Assembly (NCBI GenBank): GCA_964617645.1
Contig: CAZTYE010000002.1
Location: forward strand, 186,001-250,000
DNA: 64,000 nucleotides
Source: JADJGC01 sp964617645
GTDB lineage: Bacteria; Zixibacteria; MSB-5A5; CAIYYT01
Direction: 5' to 3'
Made by a program: the position numbers and the translations under genes. This document shows positions 38,064 through 46,481 of this stretch, piece after piece (position 1 is the stretch's first letter; every line of letters starts with the position of its first letter). The notes under the pieces were generated by a model. It had not been told where the DNA came from, ran no database searches, and saw nothing but the letters and a program-made list of their open reading frames with translations.

Positions 38064-38480
38064 ATGAAATCCTACCGTAAAGAACTATGGTTCGAGACAC
38101 CGACGCGCCGTCAATTGCTCAACATCACGCCGCAAATCCGTGATTGCCTCGCCGACAGCGGCATCAGAGAAGGATTGTGCTTGGTAAACGCCATGCACAT
38201 CACTGCCAGCGTTTTCATCAATGACGACGAATCGGGTTTGCATCAGGATTTCGAGGCTTGGCTCGAAAAGCTTGCGCCGGAAAAGCCCCACTCGCAGTAC
38301 CATCACAATGGCTATGAAGACAACGCCGACGCGCATCTCAAACGCACGATCATGGGACGTGAAGTTGTCGTCGCCATTACCAACGGTGCGCTGGATTTTG
38401 GACCATGGGAGCAAATCTTCTACGGCGAATTCGACGGCCAACGACGCAAACGTGTGCTGGTAAAAATAATCGGCGAGTAG
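38064..38480 (+). CDS. YjbQ/UPF0047 family protein (secondary thiamine-phosphate synthase-like)
   Basis: The 138-residue protein is the normal length for the family. Signatures are 'LCLVNAMHITASVFINDDES' near the middle and the metal-site segment 'HHNGYEDNADAHLKRTIMG', followed by 'VAITNGALDFGPWEQIFYGE'. YjbQ proteins bind metal at conserved His residues and can replace thiamine-phosphate synthase weakly in vitro. The physiological role is unsettled. It begins 67 bases after the DUF4846 gene and probably shares its transcript. A 9-bp inverted repeat overlaps its stop codon. Confidence 0.9.
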   Translation: MKSYRKELWFETPTRRQLLNITPQIRDCLADSGIREGLCLVNAMHITASVFINDDESGLHQDFEAWLEKLAPEKPHSQYHHNGYEDNADAHLKRTIMGREVVVAITNGALDFGPWEQIFYGEFDGQRRKRVLVKIIGE

Positions 38481-38501
38481 CCTATTCCCCGACTACTCGC
38501 C
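38472..38501 (+). terminator. Hairpin spanning the yjbQ-like stop codon
   Basis: GGCGAGTAG (38472-38480, includes the TAG stop) pairs with CTACTCGCC (38493-38501) across a 12-base loop. No T-run follows on the plus strand. It lies between convergent genes and may act as a weak bidirectional end signal. Confidence 0.4.
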
Positions 38502-38530
38502 CAAATCAGAATTCTCGATGTACTGACGTA

Positions 38531-40036
38531 TCAGTTGGCGTTTGCGGGAGCGAGCCGTGCCGTCGCAGCCAAGGGCGCTTGCATCTTCTTGCGCAGGTTC
38601 AGCAACGGGCGGAATTCGGGATCGGCGTTCTTCCAAACATCCTGTGCGCGTTGGCGGTACGATTGCGCCGATGCCACATTGCCGGACGCTTCGTAGATGT
38701 CCCCCAGTTTCGCCAGGGTCTTGGGGCCGTTGGGATTGATCGAAATGTTCTTCTGCAATTCGGAAATTGCCTGATCGTATTTGCCCTGTCGGGCCAGGAG
38801 ATCGGCGTAGTAAATCCGGTACGCCGTGCGGGCGTCAGGAAAATCGGCGGCCGCAATCAGTTCCGAAAATCTCTGCTCCGCTTCGTTCAGATTTCCGGTC
38901 ACATCAGCGGATGTAGCGTCAACAACCAGCTTCACATTCTTGTAACCGTCGCTCTCGAAAAACTTCGCGTTGTCTTTGCCGAGCTCAGCGGCGACCAGCC
39001 TTGCCAGGTCCCAGAGCATCAGCAGTGAATCTTTGTTGCGTTCGCGGTAGAGCACCCAGGCGAGGTTGACCACGCCGTCGATGCTCAGATCCTTCTGCTT
39101 ATAGTCTGCCGGCGCAATCGCCCAGACTTCCTTGAGCAGTTCCTTTGCTCCCACAAAATCTTCGCGCGAGGCCAACAAACTGGCGCGCGCGTTGGCATAC
39201 TGAAATTGTTTGACTTCATTCGGCTGCTGTGCCGCAAGAATCTCAAAACAATAGTCGGCTTGGCGATTTTGACCGAGTACTTGATAGCTTTGCGCCATGT
39301 GCAGCACCGGGTAATCAAAATCCGGATTTATATTGAAAGCTTGCCGGAATTCGCTGATGGCTTCCTCGTAACGGCCGAGTGCGTGGAGGATTTCGCCGCG
39401 GGAGTCGTGCGGATTCGCCTGATCCGGGCTGAGTTCGATGTACTTATCGAGCATGGCCAGCGCGTCGTCATAGCGGCCGAGGTAGTAGTTCAAATAACCC
39501 AGCATATTGTACGCCGGGGCGTGATTGGGAAACTTGCGAATCAACTCCTGAAACTGCTCGACCGAGCGCTCAAAATCGGCCAGCGCAAAGCAGCGGTAGG
39601 CCGAAGCGCTGATGGCTTCCAGATCATCCGGGTAACGCTTGTAGAACTCTTCGGCGAGAGCATTGGCCTTTTCGGCGTCGCCATCCCATTGGGCTTTGAA
39701 CAAGTCGAGCCAGAGCTGCTCTCGCTCCGAGACGTGGACGCGATTTTCATAGGCGCGCTTGCGCATCTCATCGGCTTTTTTGGCATACCCCATCGCCGTG
39801 TAGGCGTTGGCCAAGCGCGCCTGCGCAATGGCAAACTGGCTGTCGATCGCTACCGCCTTTTCATAGCCTTCCATCGCCTTCCGGATATAGAACTGATCGT
39901 GGAAATCTACCGCTTCTTTGTAGATATTGTAGGCTTCAGCCGATGACGTCGTGACCGTGCGATCCGGCTTCAATGCAACAACTATTGCCATAGTCAGCAG
40001 GCCAATAAAGACAACAAGAGCAAGTCGACGAGCCAT
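38531..40036 (-). CDS. Membrane-anchored TPR-repeat protein
   Basis: ATG 40036 with AAGGAAG upstream gives 501 residues. One N-terminal membrane segment ('LALVVFIGLLTMAIVVAL') is followed by tandem TPR units through most of the protein. Clear examples are 'AMEGYEKAVAIDSQFAIAQA', 'APAYNMLGYLNYYLGRYDDA' and 'LAKLGDIYEASGNVASA'. TPR arrays mediate protein-protein contacts; with an N-terminal anchor it probably faces the periplasm. It resembles the C-terminal parts of TPR adenylate-cyclase or kinase-like sensors but has no catalytic domain. Partner unknown. Confidence 0.85.
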   Translation of the reverse strand: MARRLALVVFIGLLTMAIVVALKPDRTVTTSSAEAYNIYKEAVDFHDQFYIRKAMEGYEKAVAIDSQFAIAQARLANAYTAMGYAKKADEMRKRAYENRVHVSEREQLWLDLFKAQWDGDAEKANALAEEFYKRYPDDLEAISASAYRCFALADFERSVEQFQELIRKFPNHAPAYNMLGYLNYYLGRYDDALAMLDKYIELSPDQANPHDSRGEILHALGRYEEAISEFRQAFNINPDFDYPVLHMAQSYQVLGQNRQADYCFEILAAQQPNEVKQFQYANARASLLASREDFVGAKELLKEVWAIAPADYKQKDLSIDGVVNLAWVLYRERNKDSLLMLWDLARLVAAELGKDNAKFFESDGYKNVKLVVDATSADVTGNLNEAEQRFSELIAAADFPDARTAYRIYYADLLARQGKYDQAISELQKNISINPNGPKTLAKLGDIYEASGNVASAQSYRQRAQDVWKNADPEFRPLLNLRKKMQAPLAATARLAPANAN

Positions 40037-40178
40037 AACTTCCTTTCCCCGCGTGACGGCGCACGCCCGCAGGCGTCCCCGCCATAACTACATTAGTATA
40101 CGACCTTTAATGGTTGTTGTTCACCGTATTTCGCGAAATTCCTTGCTCGAATAAGCAGAGTTCTGTTATTAGTAGGGC

Positions 40179-41486
40179 ATGCCGCGAAAGTGGTGTCTTG
40201 TTTCACTTCTGGTTCTCACGCTGCCACCGGCAGCGAGCGGATTGACTCTCGATCAGGCGCTGCAAAAGGCGCTACGCGACAACCCGGCGCTTGCCGTTCA
40301 CCGCAGTCGCCTTACTGAAGCCGAGTTACGAATTGCCACCGCACGGACGAGTTATCGACCGCAATTGGGCCTCAGTGGCGCCTATACATACCAACCCCGA
40401 GTATCTGAAATCCAGATTCACCTGCCGCTGCCGGTCGAATCGCCAAAGATCTCAACCGGCACCCACCATGCTCTTGACAGTCGCTTGGCCGCAAACTACA
40501 CGCTACTCGACTTCGGGCGGCGAGCCAAATTGGTCGAGCAAGCCGGTTTGGGTAAGGCAATCGCCGCGAATTCGCTCCAGTCAGCTCGCCAAGATGTGGC
40601 CTACGCCGTTGTCAAAGCGTACGCCGCCTCCGCGTTAGCTTTGGCGCAATCCCGCCTCGCCCAGGAGTTCATCGACGTTGCTCTGCGCCATGTCGCCGAT
40701 GCGCGCGTCAATTATGAAAACGGCCTCGTATCGCAATTCGACCTGCTCAAGAGTGAAGTCCAACTAAAAATCTACGAGCAGCAGAAGGCGGTTGCGGATG
40801 CAGAATTTCAGATCGCCATTTCCCGTCTTGACGAAGTCATCGGCGCTTCCCCTGAAAATGTTTTGTCTATCGAGCAGCCGTTGAACAACATCCGGCCCCA
40901 AGTGGCGACTGATGACTCGGCGGCCGTTTTGGAGCAGTTTGAAGCCAAACCCGAAATTGTCGGCTTGCGCCGACAACAGGAAGTTTCGCGCCTGACCGAA
41001 TCGATTGACCGGCTGCGCCCGACGCTTTCGCTCAATTCTGCGGCCGGCTGGCGGAACGCCTACATGCCCGATCCCGACCGACCGCTGTTCAACTACAGCG
41101 CGGGCGTTGCGATTAGTTACCCTTTGTTCGACGGCGGCGGCAGCCGCGCGCGCCGTGCCGAAGAGCGCGAACGGCGGAGGACGATTGATCTTGAGATCGA
41201 GCGGCTCCGAGCGCAAGTATTCACGGCCACCCGGGTGCTGCGCGGCGAACTTTTGAAGATCGACGCCCGACGCCGGATGACGGAGGAACGACTCGTGCTG
41301 GCGCGTAAGGCTCTGGATATTGCCGGAGTCGCTTACGCTACGGGAACAATCACGAATACCGAGTACCTGCAAACCGAGCTTGATCTGCAGAAAACCGAAA
41401 TCGAATTGCTCAACGATCAGTTTGCGCTGATCGTAGCGCAGCTTGAACTGAAGAGAGCTTTGGGGTTCTGGCCGGAAATTTCGTAA
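40179..41486 (+). CDS. TolC-family outer membrane efflux protein
   Basis: The 435-residue precursor has a signal peptide ('LVSLLVLTLPPAASG'). It shows two outer-membrane-efflux-protein repeats. The first starts 'LTLDQALQKALRDNPALAVH' and has 'YENGLVSQFDLLKSEVQLKI'. The second has 'YATGTITNTEYLQTELDLQK'. Long alternating helices and 'SYRPQLGLSGAYTYQP' beta-barrel strands complete the TolC fold. It would form the outer-membrane channel of an efflux pump or type I secretion system. No inner-membrane partner lies next to it, unlike typical RND operons, so it may serve pumps encoded elsewhere. Confidence 0.92.
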   Translation: MPRKWCLVSLLVLTLPPAASGLTLDQALQKALRDNPALAVHRSRLTEAELRIATARTSYRPQLGLSGAYTYQPRVSEIQIHLPLPVESPKISTGTHHALDSRLAANYTLLDFGRRAKLVEQAGLGKAIAANSLQSARQDVAYAVVKAYAASALALAQSRLAQEFIDVALRHVADARVNYENGLVSQFDLLKSEVQLKIYEQQKAVADAEFQIAISRLDEVIGASPENVLSIEQPLNNIRPQVATDDSAAVLEQFEAKPEIVGLRRQQEVSRLTESIDRLRPTLSLNSAAGWRNAYMPDPDRPLFNYSAGVAISYPLFDGGGSRARRAEERERRRTIDLEIERLRAQVFTATRVLRGELLKIDARRRMTEERLVLARKALDIAGVAYATGTITNTEYLQTELDLQKTEIELLNDQFALIVAQLELKRALGFWPEIS

Positions 41487-41507
41487 TCGACGCTCGCAGG
41501 CGCCGCG

Positions 41508-42902
41508 CTAAACTTTGGCTTTCACCGGTAGTTTTTCGCGCAGCTTCATCGTGAAGTGGCGAAGATACTTGGTCTCGTAAGTAAACTCAAATCCAACCAG
41601 TTTCGCTTTGTAGCCGTTAATCGCAGCCAAGGTTTCAGCGACGTGCATGAGATGAGCGTTGGTGTAGACGCGTCGCGGCACCGCCAGACGGACGAGCTCG
41701 TAGGGGGCAAACTCCGACTTGCCGGATTCCGCATCTTTCGTCTCGAACATGATCGAGCCAATCTCGCAGGCGCGGATGCCGCCTTCGCGATAGAGCGCGA
41801 CCACCAGCGATTGTCCGGGAAAATCGCACTTCTCGATCTGCGGAAGATACTCGCCGGCGTTGATAAAAATCGCATGCCCGCCCGCCGGTTCGATGATCGG
41901 CACACCGCGCTTGATAAGCTCTTCGCCAAGATATTTCACCTGCTTAGTACGAAACTCAAGGTAACGCTCATCGAGAGCTTCGTAGATACCGCGCGCGATC
42001 GCTTCTAAATCACGGCCGGCCAGACCGCCGTAAGTGCGAAATCCCTCGATCAGGATCATCAGGTTAGTCAGCTTCTGCTCAAGCTCGTCATCATTGAGGC
42101 CGAGAAACCCACCCATGTTAACGAGTCCGTCTTTCTTGGCCGACATCAGCGCGCCGTCGGCATACGAGAACATCTCGCGCGTGATTTCTTTGATCGTGCG
42201 GTGCTCGAAACCGGCTTCGCGGGTCTTGATGAAGTAAGCGTTTTCGGCGAAGCGCGCACAATCGAAGTATAGCGCTATGCCGAACTTCTGCGTGATAGCG
42301 GCAACGGCTTTGATATTGGCCATCGACACCGGTTGGCCGCCGGCAGAATTGTTCGTCAGCGTCACGAACACCGCCGCGATCTTCTTAGCGCCATGCTGAC
42401 GAACAAAGTCCTCGAGCTTGGCGACATCCATGTTGCCCTTGAATGGATACTGCGAATGCGGATCGCGGGCTTCCGGGCAAACCAAGTCAACAGGCACGCC
42501 GCCCTTGTGCAGCGTGTTGGCGCGAGTGGTATCGAAATGCGTGTTGTTGACGACAAAATCGCCCGGCTTGACAATGGTCGAGAACAACAAGTTCTCGGCG
42601 ACACGACCCTGATGAACCGGTATGAAGTGCTTGAAGCCGAAGACATCGCGCAATGTCTCGACGAAGTTCTCATAGTTGCGGCACTGAGCGTAGGCCTCGT
42701 CGCCGAGCATCATCCCGGCCCATTGATTGTCGCTCATGGCGCTGGTGCCGGAATCGGTCAAAAGATCGACGAACACATCGCGGGACTTCAGATTGAAGAT
42801 GTTGAAATGCGCCTCGCGAATGCGCTGTTCGCGCTCCTCGCGAGAGATGAGATTGATCGGCTCTACAACCTTGATGCGATACGGCTCGGCAAAATGATCC
42901 AT
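41508..42902 (-). CDS. tnaA: Tryptophanase (beta-eliminating lyase)
   Basis: The 464-residue protein fits the tryptophanase/tyrosine phenol-lyase family: 'EPINLISREEREQRIREAHF', 'VDLLTDSGTSAMSDNQWAGM', 'HFIPVHQGRVAENLLFS', 'NNSAGGQPVSMANIKAV', 'DCARFAENAYFIKTREAGF' and the PLP-lysine segment 'MSAKKDGLVNMGG' (Lys256/257). Details such as NNSAGGQP, SAKKD and 'ACEIGSIMFE' favour tryptophanase as seen in Bacteroidetes over tyrosine phenol-lyase, although 'PRRVYTNAH' is shared by both. It cleaves L-tryptophan to indole, pyruvate and ammonia. The usual QGRGAE phosphate loop reads QGRVAE. No tnaC-type leader or TnaB permease is seen nearby. Confidence 0.87.
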   Translation of the reverse strand: MDHFAEPYRIKVVEPINLISREEREQRIREAHFNIFNLKSRDVFVDLLTDSGTSAMSDNQWAGMMLGDEAYAQCRNYENFVETLRDVFGFKHFIPVHQGRVAENLLFSTIVKPGDFVVNNTHFDTTRANTLHKGGVPVDLVCPEARDPHSQYPFKGNMDVAKLEDFVRQHGAKKIAAVFVTLTNNSAGGQPVSMANIKAVAAITQKFGIALYFDCARFAENAYFIKTREAGFEHRTIKEITREMFSYADGALMSAKKDGLVNMGGFLGLNDDELEQKLTNLMILIEGFRTYGGLAGRDLEAIARGIYEALDERYLEFRTKQVKYLGEELIKRGVPIIEPAGGHAIFINAGEYLPQIEKCDFPGQSLVVALYREGGIRACEIGSIMFETKDAESGKSEFAPYELVRLAVPRRVYTNAHLMHVAETLAAINGYKAKLVGFEFTYETKYLRHFTMKLREKLPVKAKV

Positions 42903-43057
42903 GCTCCACTCCGGTGCTCGGCTCGTTGTCTTGCTGGCGGCACAGATCCGTCAGCGTCGCTCATTGTCAAACAATATAGGATTCTGGAGAGAAAAGTCAC
43001 TTGATTTAGATGGTGCCGTACGAGAGCGGTTGTCAGGTCGCTCTTGGCGATCTCGAT

Positions 43058-43387
43058 CTATGACCGCATTAATTTCATGATTTCCGATTTGAGGATTGGC
43101 AACTGCATATCCACCGTCTCCCAGACAGTGTCAATGTTCACTCCGAAGTAAGCATGAATCAGGACGTCCCTCATGCCGGCAACCTGTTTCCACGGAATGT
43201 GATTAGATTTCGACTTGGTCTCGACCGACAAGTTCTTCGCCGCCTCGCCGATGATCTCCAAGTTGCGCATAACAGCGTCCTGGGTCTTTACATCCGATGC
43301 GAACGCGGCATGCCCGGCCTGAGTGTAGTCCTCGATCTTCTGAATAGCCTCAAGAATGTGCGTCAAGTAGATGGCATCTTCTTTCAC
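43058..43387 (-). CDS. hepT: HepT-like toxin (DUF86, HEPN ribonuclease)
   Basis: The GTG start at 43387 overlaps the stop of the antitoxin gene by 4 bases (GTGA). The 109-residue protein has the HEPN motif R-x4-H-x-Y in 'RDVLIHAYFGV', the active site of HepT RNases. The tyrosine of this motif is the residue AMPylated by MntA in characterised pairs. Length and the start 'KEDAIYLTHILEAIQKIEDY' are typical for DUF86. It forms a toxin-antitoxin pair with the adjacent nucleotidyltransferase. Confidence 0.92.
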   Translation of the reverse strand: MKEDAIYLTHILEAIQKIEDYTQAGHAAFASDVKTQDAVMRNLEIIGEAAKNLSVETKSKSNHIPWKQVAGMRDVLIHAYFGVNIDTVWETVDMQLPILKSEIMKLMRS

Positions 43388-43695
43388 AGCGGCCGAGCCT
43401 CGCTTTGGATTCGGATACGCAAGAGCGGGTGAAGAGCGTGCTCTTCGACGACGTCGACCTTCACTCCTAACAATTCTTCGACATCCTGTTTGAACCCCAC
43501 CAGGTCAAACAGCGAGCGCCGTTTTTCGAGCCTGATGAGCAAGTCAAGATCGCTCCCGGAACGCTCTTCCCTTCGACTCACGGATCCGAAGACACGAACA
43601 TCCGTTACGCCATACCGCGCTGCCAGAGCCAACACTGCCTGTCGCCGTACCTGAAGCAGCTCTACAATTGAACTCATGCTTGGAATATCAGCCAT
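43384..43695 (-). CDS. mntA: MntA-like nucleotidyltransferase antitoxin
   Basis: The 103-residue minimal nucleotidyltransferase precedes and overlaps hepT. It shows the catalytic GS-x10-D-x-D motif ('VFGSVSRREERSGSDLDLL') and a further acidic residue in 'GVKVDVVEEH'. MntA proteins neutralise HepT by adding AMP groups to its active-site tyrosine. A second in-frame ATG at 43677 would remove six residues and is equally possible. Such pairs serve in plasmid or island stability and in phage defence. Confidence 0.9.
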   Translation of the reverse strand: MADIPSMSSIVELLQVRRQAVLALAARYGVTDVRVFGSVSRREERSGSDLDLLIRLEKRRSLFDLVGFKQDVEELLGVKVDVVEEHALHPLLRIRIQSEARPL

Positions 43696-44003
43696 TCACT
43701 AAGAATCACAAAGCGAATTAGAGGGCGGAGGCGAGGAAATCAGAAGGAACTGTGTCGGAGTGGTAGGAGCGGCTTTAGCCGCAAAACTCCCCCATAGCAG
43801 AGGGGGAAAGTCCCGCGCAGCGGGGCAGAGGATTGTTTTTGCACTCTTGGTTGTGGGCCTGTATGTCGATAGTCCCGTAATTCCGACTTCATCGCTGTGG
43901 GAGCGGCTTCAGCTGCGACCTTAACCAGCAAAACCAGACATCGCGACTGAAGTCGCTCCTACAGGAGATGCGTCCGAACCTCAAGGGCTCCGAGTTACGT
44001 TAG
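43696..44003. other. Intergenic region filled with REP-like repeats
   Basis: About 300 bases between the mntA start and the rho stop contain no plausible gene. They hold the palindromic repeats annotated at 43763-43962 and short C/G runs such as CTCCCCCATAGCAGAGGGGGA. Confidence 0.6.
43763..43962. repeat. Cluster of three REP-like palindromes (GTAGGAGCGGCTT type)
   Basis: Copies are GTAGGAGCGGCTTTAGCCGC at 43763-43782, GTGGGAGCGGCTTCAGCTGC from 43897, and an inverted copy at 43941-43962 whose reverse complement begins GTAGGAGCGACTTCAGTCGC. The last two face each other like a BIME pair. Similar repeats are widespread in environmental and Pseudomonas genomes. Each can fold into a short hairpin. 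Confidence 0.8.
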
Positions 44004-45251
44004 TTAGTCCTTCATCGAATCCAAGAATTTCTTGTTCGACTTCGCCTTGCGCAGGCGGTCGAGCAAGAATTCCATCGCCTCGATCGCGTTCATGTCGGCG
44101 AGGAATTTGCGCAAAATCCACATCCGCGCCAGCGTCGCCTCGTCGAGCAGAAGCTCTTCCTTACGCGTCGAAGAGCGATTGATATCCATCGCTGGGAATA
44201 TGCGCCGGTCGGCGAGCCGCCGGTCGAGCACGATTTCCGAGTTACCGGTGCCTTTGAATTCTTCGAAAATCACTTCGTCCATGCGCGAACCGGTTTCGAT
44301 CAGCGCCGTGCCGATAATCGTCAGCGAGCCGCCTTCCTCGATATTGCGCGCCGCGCCAAAAAAGCGTTTCGGTTTCTGAAGCGCGTTGGAGTCGACGCCG
44401 CCGGAGAGAATCTTGCCGGAGTGCGGCACCACCGCGTTGTGCGCGCGCGCCAAACGAGTAATCGAGTCGAGCAGAATCACGACATCGTGCTGGTGCTCGG
44501 TCAGGCGCTTGGCTTTCTGCAGCACCATCTCGGCGACCTGCACGTGCCGTTCCGCCGGTTCATCAAAGGTCGAAGAAATCACTTCGCCCTTGACCGAGCG
44601 CTTCATGTCGGTGACTTCTTCCGGGCGCTCATCGATAAGGAGCACGATCAGCTTGCATTCAGGATGATTCGCCGTGATCGAATTGGCGATCTTCTGCAGA
44701 ATGATCGTCTTGCCCGCCTTGGGCGGCGACACGATCAGCGCGCGCTGGCCTTTGCCGAGCGGACACATCAAATCCATCACGCGCGTAGTGACTTCCTCGG
44801 AGGTCGTCTCCAGATTGAATTTCTTGTTCGGATACAGCGGCGTGAGGTTGTCGAAGAGAATCTTGTGCTTGGCGACATCCGGATTCTCGAAGTTCACTGC
44901 CTCGATTTTCAGCAGAGCAAAGTAACGCTCCGATTCCTTTGGCGGCCGCACCTGGCCGGAAATGATATCGCCGGTGCGCAAGTCAAAGCGCTTGATCTGC
45001 GACGGCGAGACGTAGATGTCATCAGGGCCGGGCAAATAGTTGTAATCAGCCGAGCGCAGGAAGCCGTATCCTTCTTCGAGGATTTCAAGAACGCCTTCCG
45101 CGAAAATCAACCCGTCCTTCTCGGTCTTGGCTTCAAGAATCTTGAAAATTAACTCCGACTTTCGCAGTCCGGAGACGCCGGGAATCTCCAGATCCTCGGC
45201 GGTTTTGAGCAACTCCGCGATGCTCTTGCTTTTTAGTTCAACGATGTCCAT
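44004..45251 (-). CDS. rho: Transcription termination factor Rho
   Basis: The 415-residue protein has all Rho domains. The N-terminal helical domain is 'DIVELKSKSIAELLKTAEDL'. The cold-shock RNA-binding domain contains 'GVLEILEEGYGFLRSADYNY' and 'DIYVSPSQIKRFDLRTGD'. The ATPase has P-loop 'VSPPKAGKTIILQKIA', Walker B 'HDVVILLDSITRLARAHN' and secondary-channel segment 'SGGVDSNALQKPKRFFGAAR'. Rho is a hexameric RNA helicase that ends transcription. Start ATG 45251 has AAGGA upstream. A 273-base untranslated stretch lies before it and includes a GTCAGGAG palindrome. Confidence 0.98.
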   Translation of the reverse strand: MDIVELKSKSIAELLKTAEDLEIPGVSGLRKSELIFKILEAKTEKDGLIFAEGVLEILEEGYGFLRSADYNYLPGPDDIYVSPSQIKRFDLRTGDIISGQVRPPKESERYFALLKIEAVNFENPDVAKHKILFDNLTPLYPNKKFNLETTSEEVTTRVMDLMCPLGKGQRALIVSPPKAGKTIILQKIANSITANHPECKLIVLLIDERPEEVTDMKRSVKGEVISSTFDEPAERHVQVAEMVLQKAKRLTEHQHDVVILLDSITRLARAHNAVVPHSGKILSGGVDSNALQKPKRFFGAARNIEEGGSLTIIGTALIETGSRMDEVIFEEFKGTGNSEIVLDRRLADRRIFPAMDINRSSTRKEELLLDEATLARMWILRKFLADMNAIEAMEFLLDRLRKAKSNKKFLDSMKD

Positions 45252-45383
45252 TTCGTGGTTCCTTCCGGTATATTAATTGGAATTTCATATCGAGATTAGG
45301 GCGCTTCATTCACCAAGTTCAACCCCGTCACTGGCTCTGGCCGGCGGCGCCCCTTCTGAGAAAGGGCGGTTAGCCCTGCGTCG

Positions 45384-45406
45384 GTCAGGAGCGCATGTCT
45401 CCTGAC
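45384..45406. repeat. GTCAGGAG/CTCCTGAC palindrome
   Basis: GTCAGGAG (45384-45391) and CTCCTGAC (45399-45406) form an 8-bp perfect inverted repeat with a 7-base loop. The same arms recur at 63572-63594. It sits in the rho leader, between rsfS and rho, and could fold in that transcript. Confidence 0.65.
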
Positions 45407-45524
45407 TTCCGAAGCTGCTCAACCAGAAGTCGAGCCCACGATGGTTGCAACTCCCCGCCGGTGCGGGAAAGAGAGTTGCGGTAGTTGGAAACTGTGCGCT
45501 TTCCGGTTCGCCTGAATCGAGAGA

Positions 45525-45869
45525 CTACGCCGCGATCTCTTCGCTCGGGGCATCGCCCCACAATTCTTCGAGACCGTAGAATTCGCGAATGTCGCGCAGA
45601 AAGACGTGCACGACGACGTCAACGTAGTCGAGCAGCACCCAGCGCAGGCTGTTGTAGCCTTCTTTGTGCCAGACGCGCAGTCCGTCTTCTTTTAACTCGT
45701 CGATAATGTGATCGGCAATCGCCCGCGCCTGAACGTCGGCATCCGCCGTGCAGATCACGAAGTAATCACAGACCGTCGAGAGTTCGCGCAGATCGAGAAT
45801 TTTGACATCGTAGGCTTTCTTGTCGAGCGCCAGATCCGCGATTTTGTGAGCCAGTTCGTTCGGGGTCAT
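45525..45869 (-). CDS. rsfS: Ribosomal silencing factor RsfS
   Basis: This 114-residue protein matches RsfS/YbeB/Iojap: 'KIADLALDKKAYDVKILDLR', 'CDYFVICTADADVQARAIAD', 'VWHKEGYNSLRWVLLDYVDV' and 'VVVHVFLRDIREFYGLEELW'. RsfS binds ribosomal protein L14 and blocks subunit joining when nutrients are low. It lies 39 bases downstream of the LytR_C-domain gene and upstream of rho on the same strand. Confidence 0.97.
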   Translation of the reverse strand: MTPNELAHKIADLALDKKAYDVKILDLRELSTVCDYFVICTADADVQARAIADHIIDELKEDGLRVWHKEGYNSLRWVLLDYVDVVVHVFLRDIREFYGLEELWGDAPSEEIAA

Positions 45870-45908
45870 TAACGAGAGTTTTGGACAACCTCCATTCGGG
45901 CTGCCGGT

Positions 45909-46412
45909 TTAGTGCGCCTTTCCGCCCGCCATAATCGTTTCATAATCGAGCCCCACTACAACGGAATAATCGAGATCGTAGAAATCATCCGCCAGAGCCT
46001 GATAGCTGATGCGCTCGCTTGCCAGCCCAAGCTTGGCCGCCAGCTTGCGCGCCTCCATCGAATCGTTCTTGCGGCCAATCAGAAGCGTCCGCTCCTGGGT
46101 GGTCGAGTTGAAGTTCTTCTGGTCGATCACGTCGACGACAAACTCCGGAGCGGCGGACTTTTTGACGAAGGCGGCGAAGCTCGATGCCGCGCCGTTGACA
46201 CCGCAACCGTTGAGCACCTGGACGCGAATGTTCACCGGTACGATCGCCGCCGGGGTGTTTTCGGCCGGCGCGGTTTCGCCCTGCGTGATGCGCACGACGA
46301 ACGAACCGACAAAGGCCAAGACCGCCACGGCGACGATGATCAGGAGAAAATCGACGATGCGACCGCCGCGTGAAGGGCGAGCCGGCTTAGTATGCTTGCG
46401 ATCCTTGCTCAG
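45909..46412 (-). CDS. LytR C-terminal domain membrane protein, unusual start
   Basis: The core is a LytR_C domain: 'VNIRVQVLNGCGVNGAASSF' to 'YDLDYSVVVGLDYETI', as found after LytR-CpsA-Psr domains or alone near rsfS. A GTG at 46328 gives 139 residues but cuts the membrane helix. Reading back in frame gives 'SKDRKHTKPARPSRGGR' and then a full helix 'IVDFLLIIVAVAVLAFVG', with a basic cytoplasmic side, so translation probably starts further up. No ATG, GTG or TTG exists there before the in-frame TAG; CTG 46412 is the best candidate. The domain is likely periplasmic and its role unknown. Confidence 0.7.
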   Translation of the reverse strand: MSKDRKHTKPARPSRGGRIVDFLLIIVAVAVLAFVGSFVVRITQGETAPAENTPAAIVPVNIRVQVLNGCGVNGAASSFAAFVKKSAAPEFVVDVIDQKNFNSTTQERTLLIGRKNDSMEARKLAAKLGLASERISYQALADDFYDLDYSVVVGLDYETIMAGGKAH

Positions 46413-46481
46413 ACGTAAATTCGATACTGGATTAAAGTTTCGGGACTAAAACAATCGGGGGGCGCCATGAAACATGAGTCG

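Noticed and set aside
45252..45524. Small gene between rsfS and rho
   Set aside because: Only short frames, one antisense to rsfS; the stretch holds a palindrome and is best seen as the rho leader.
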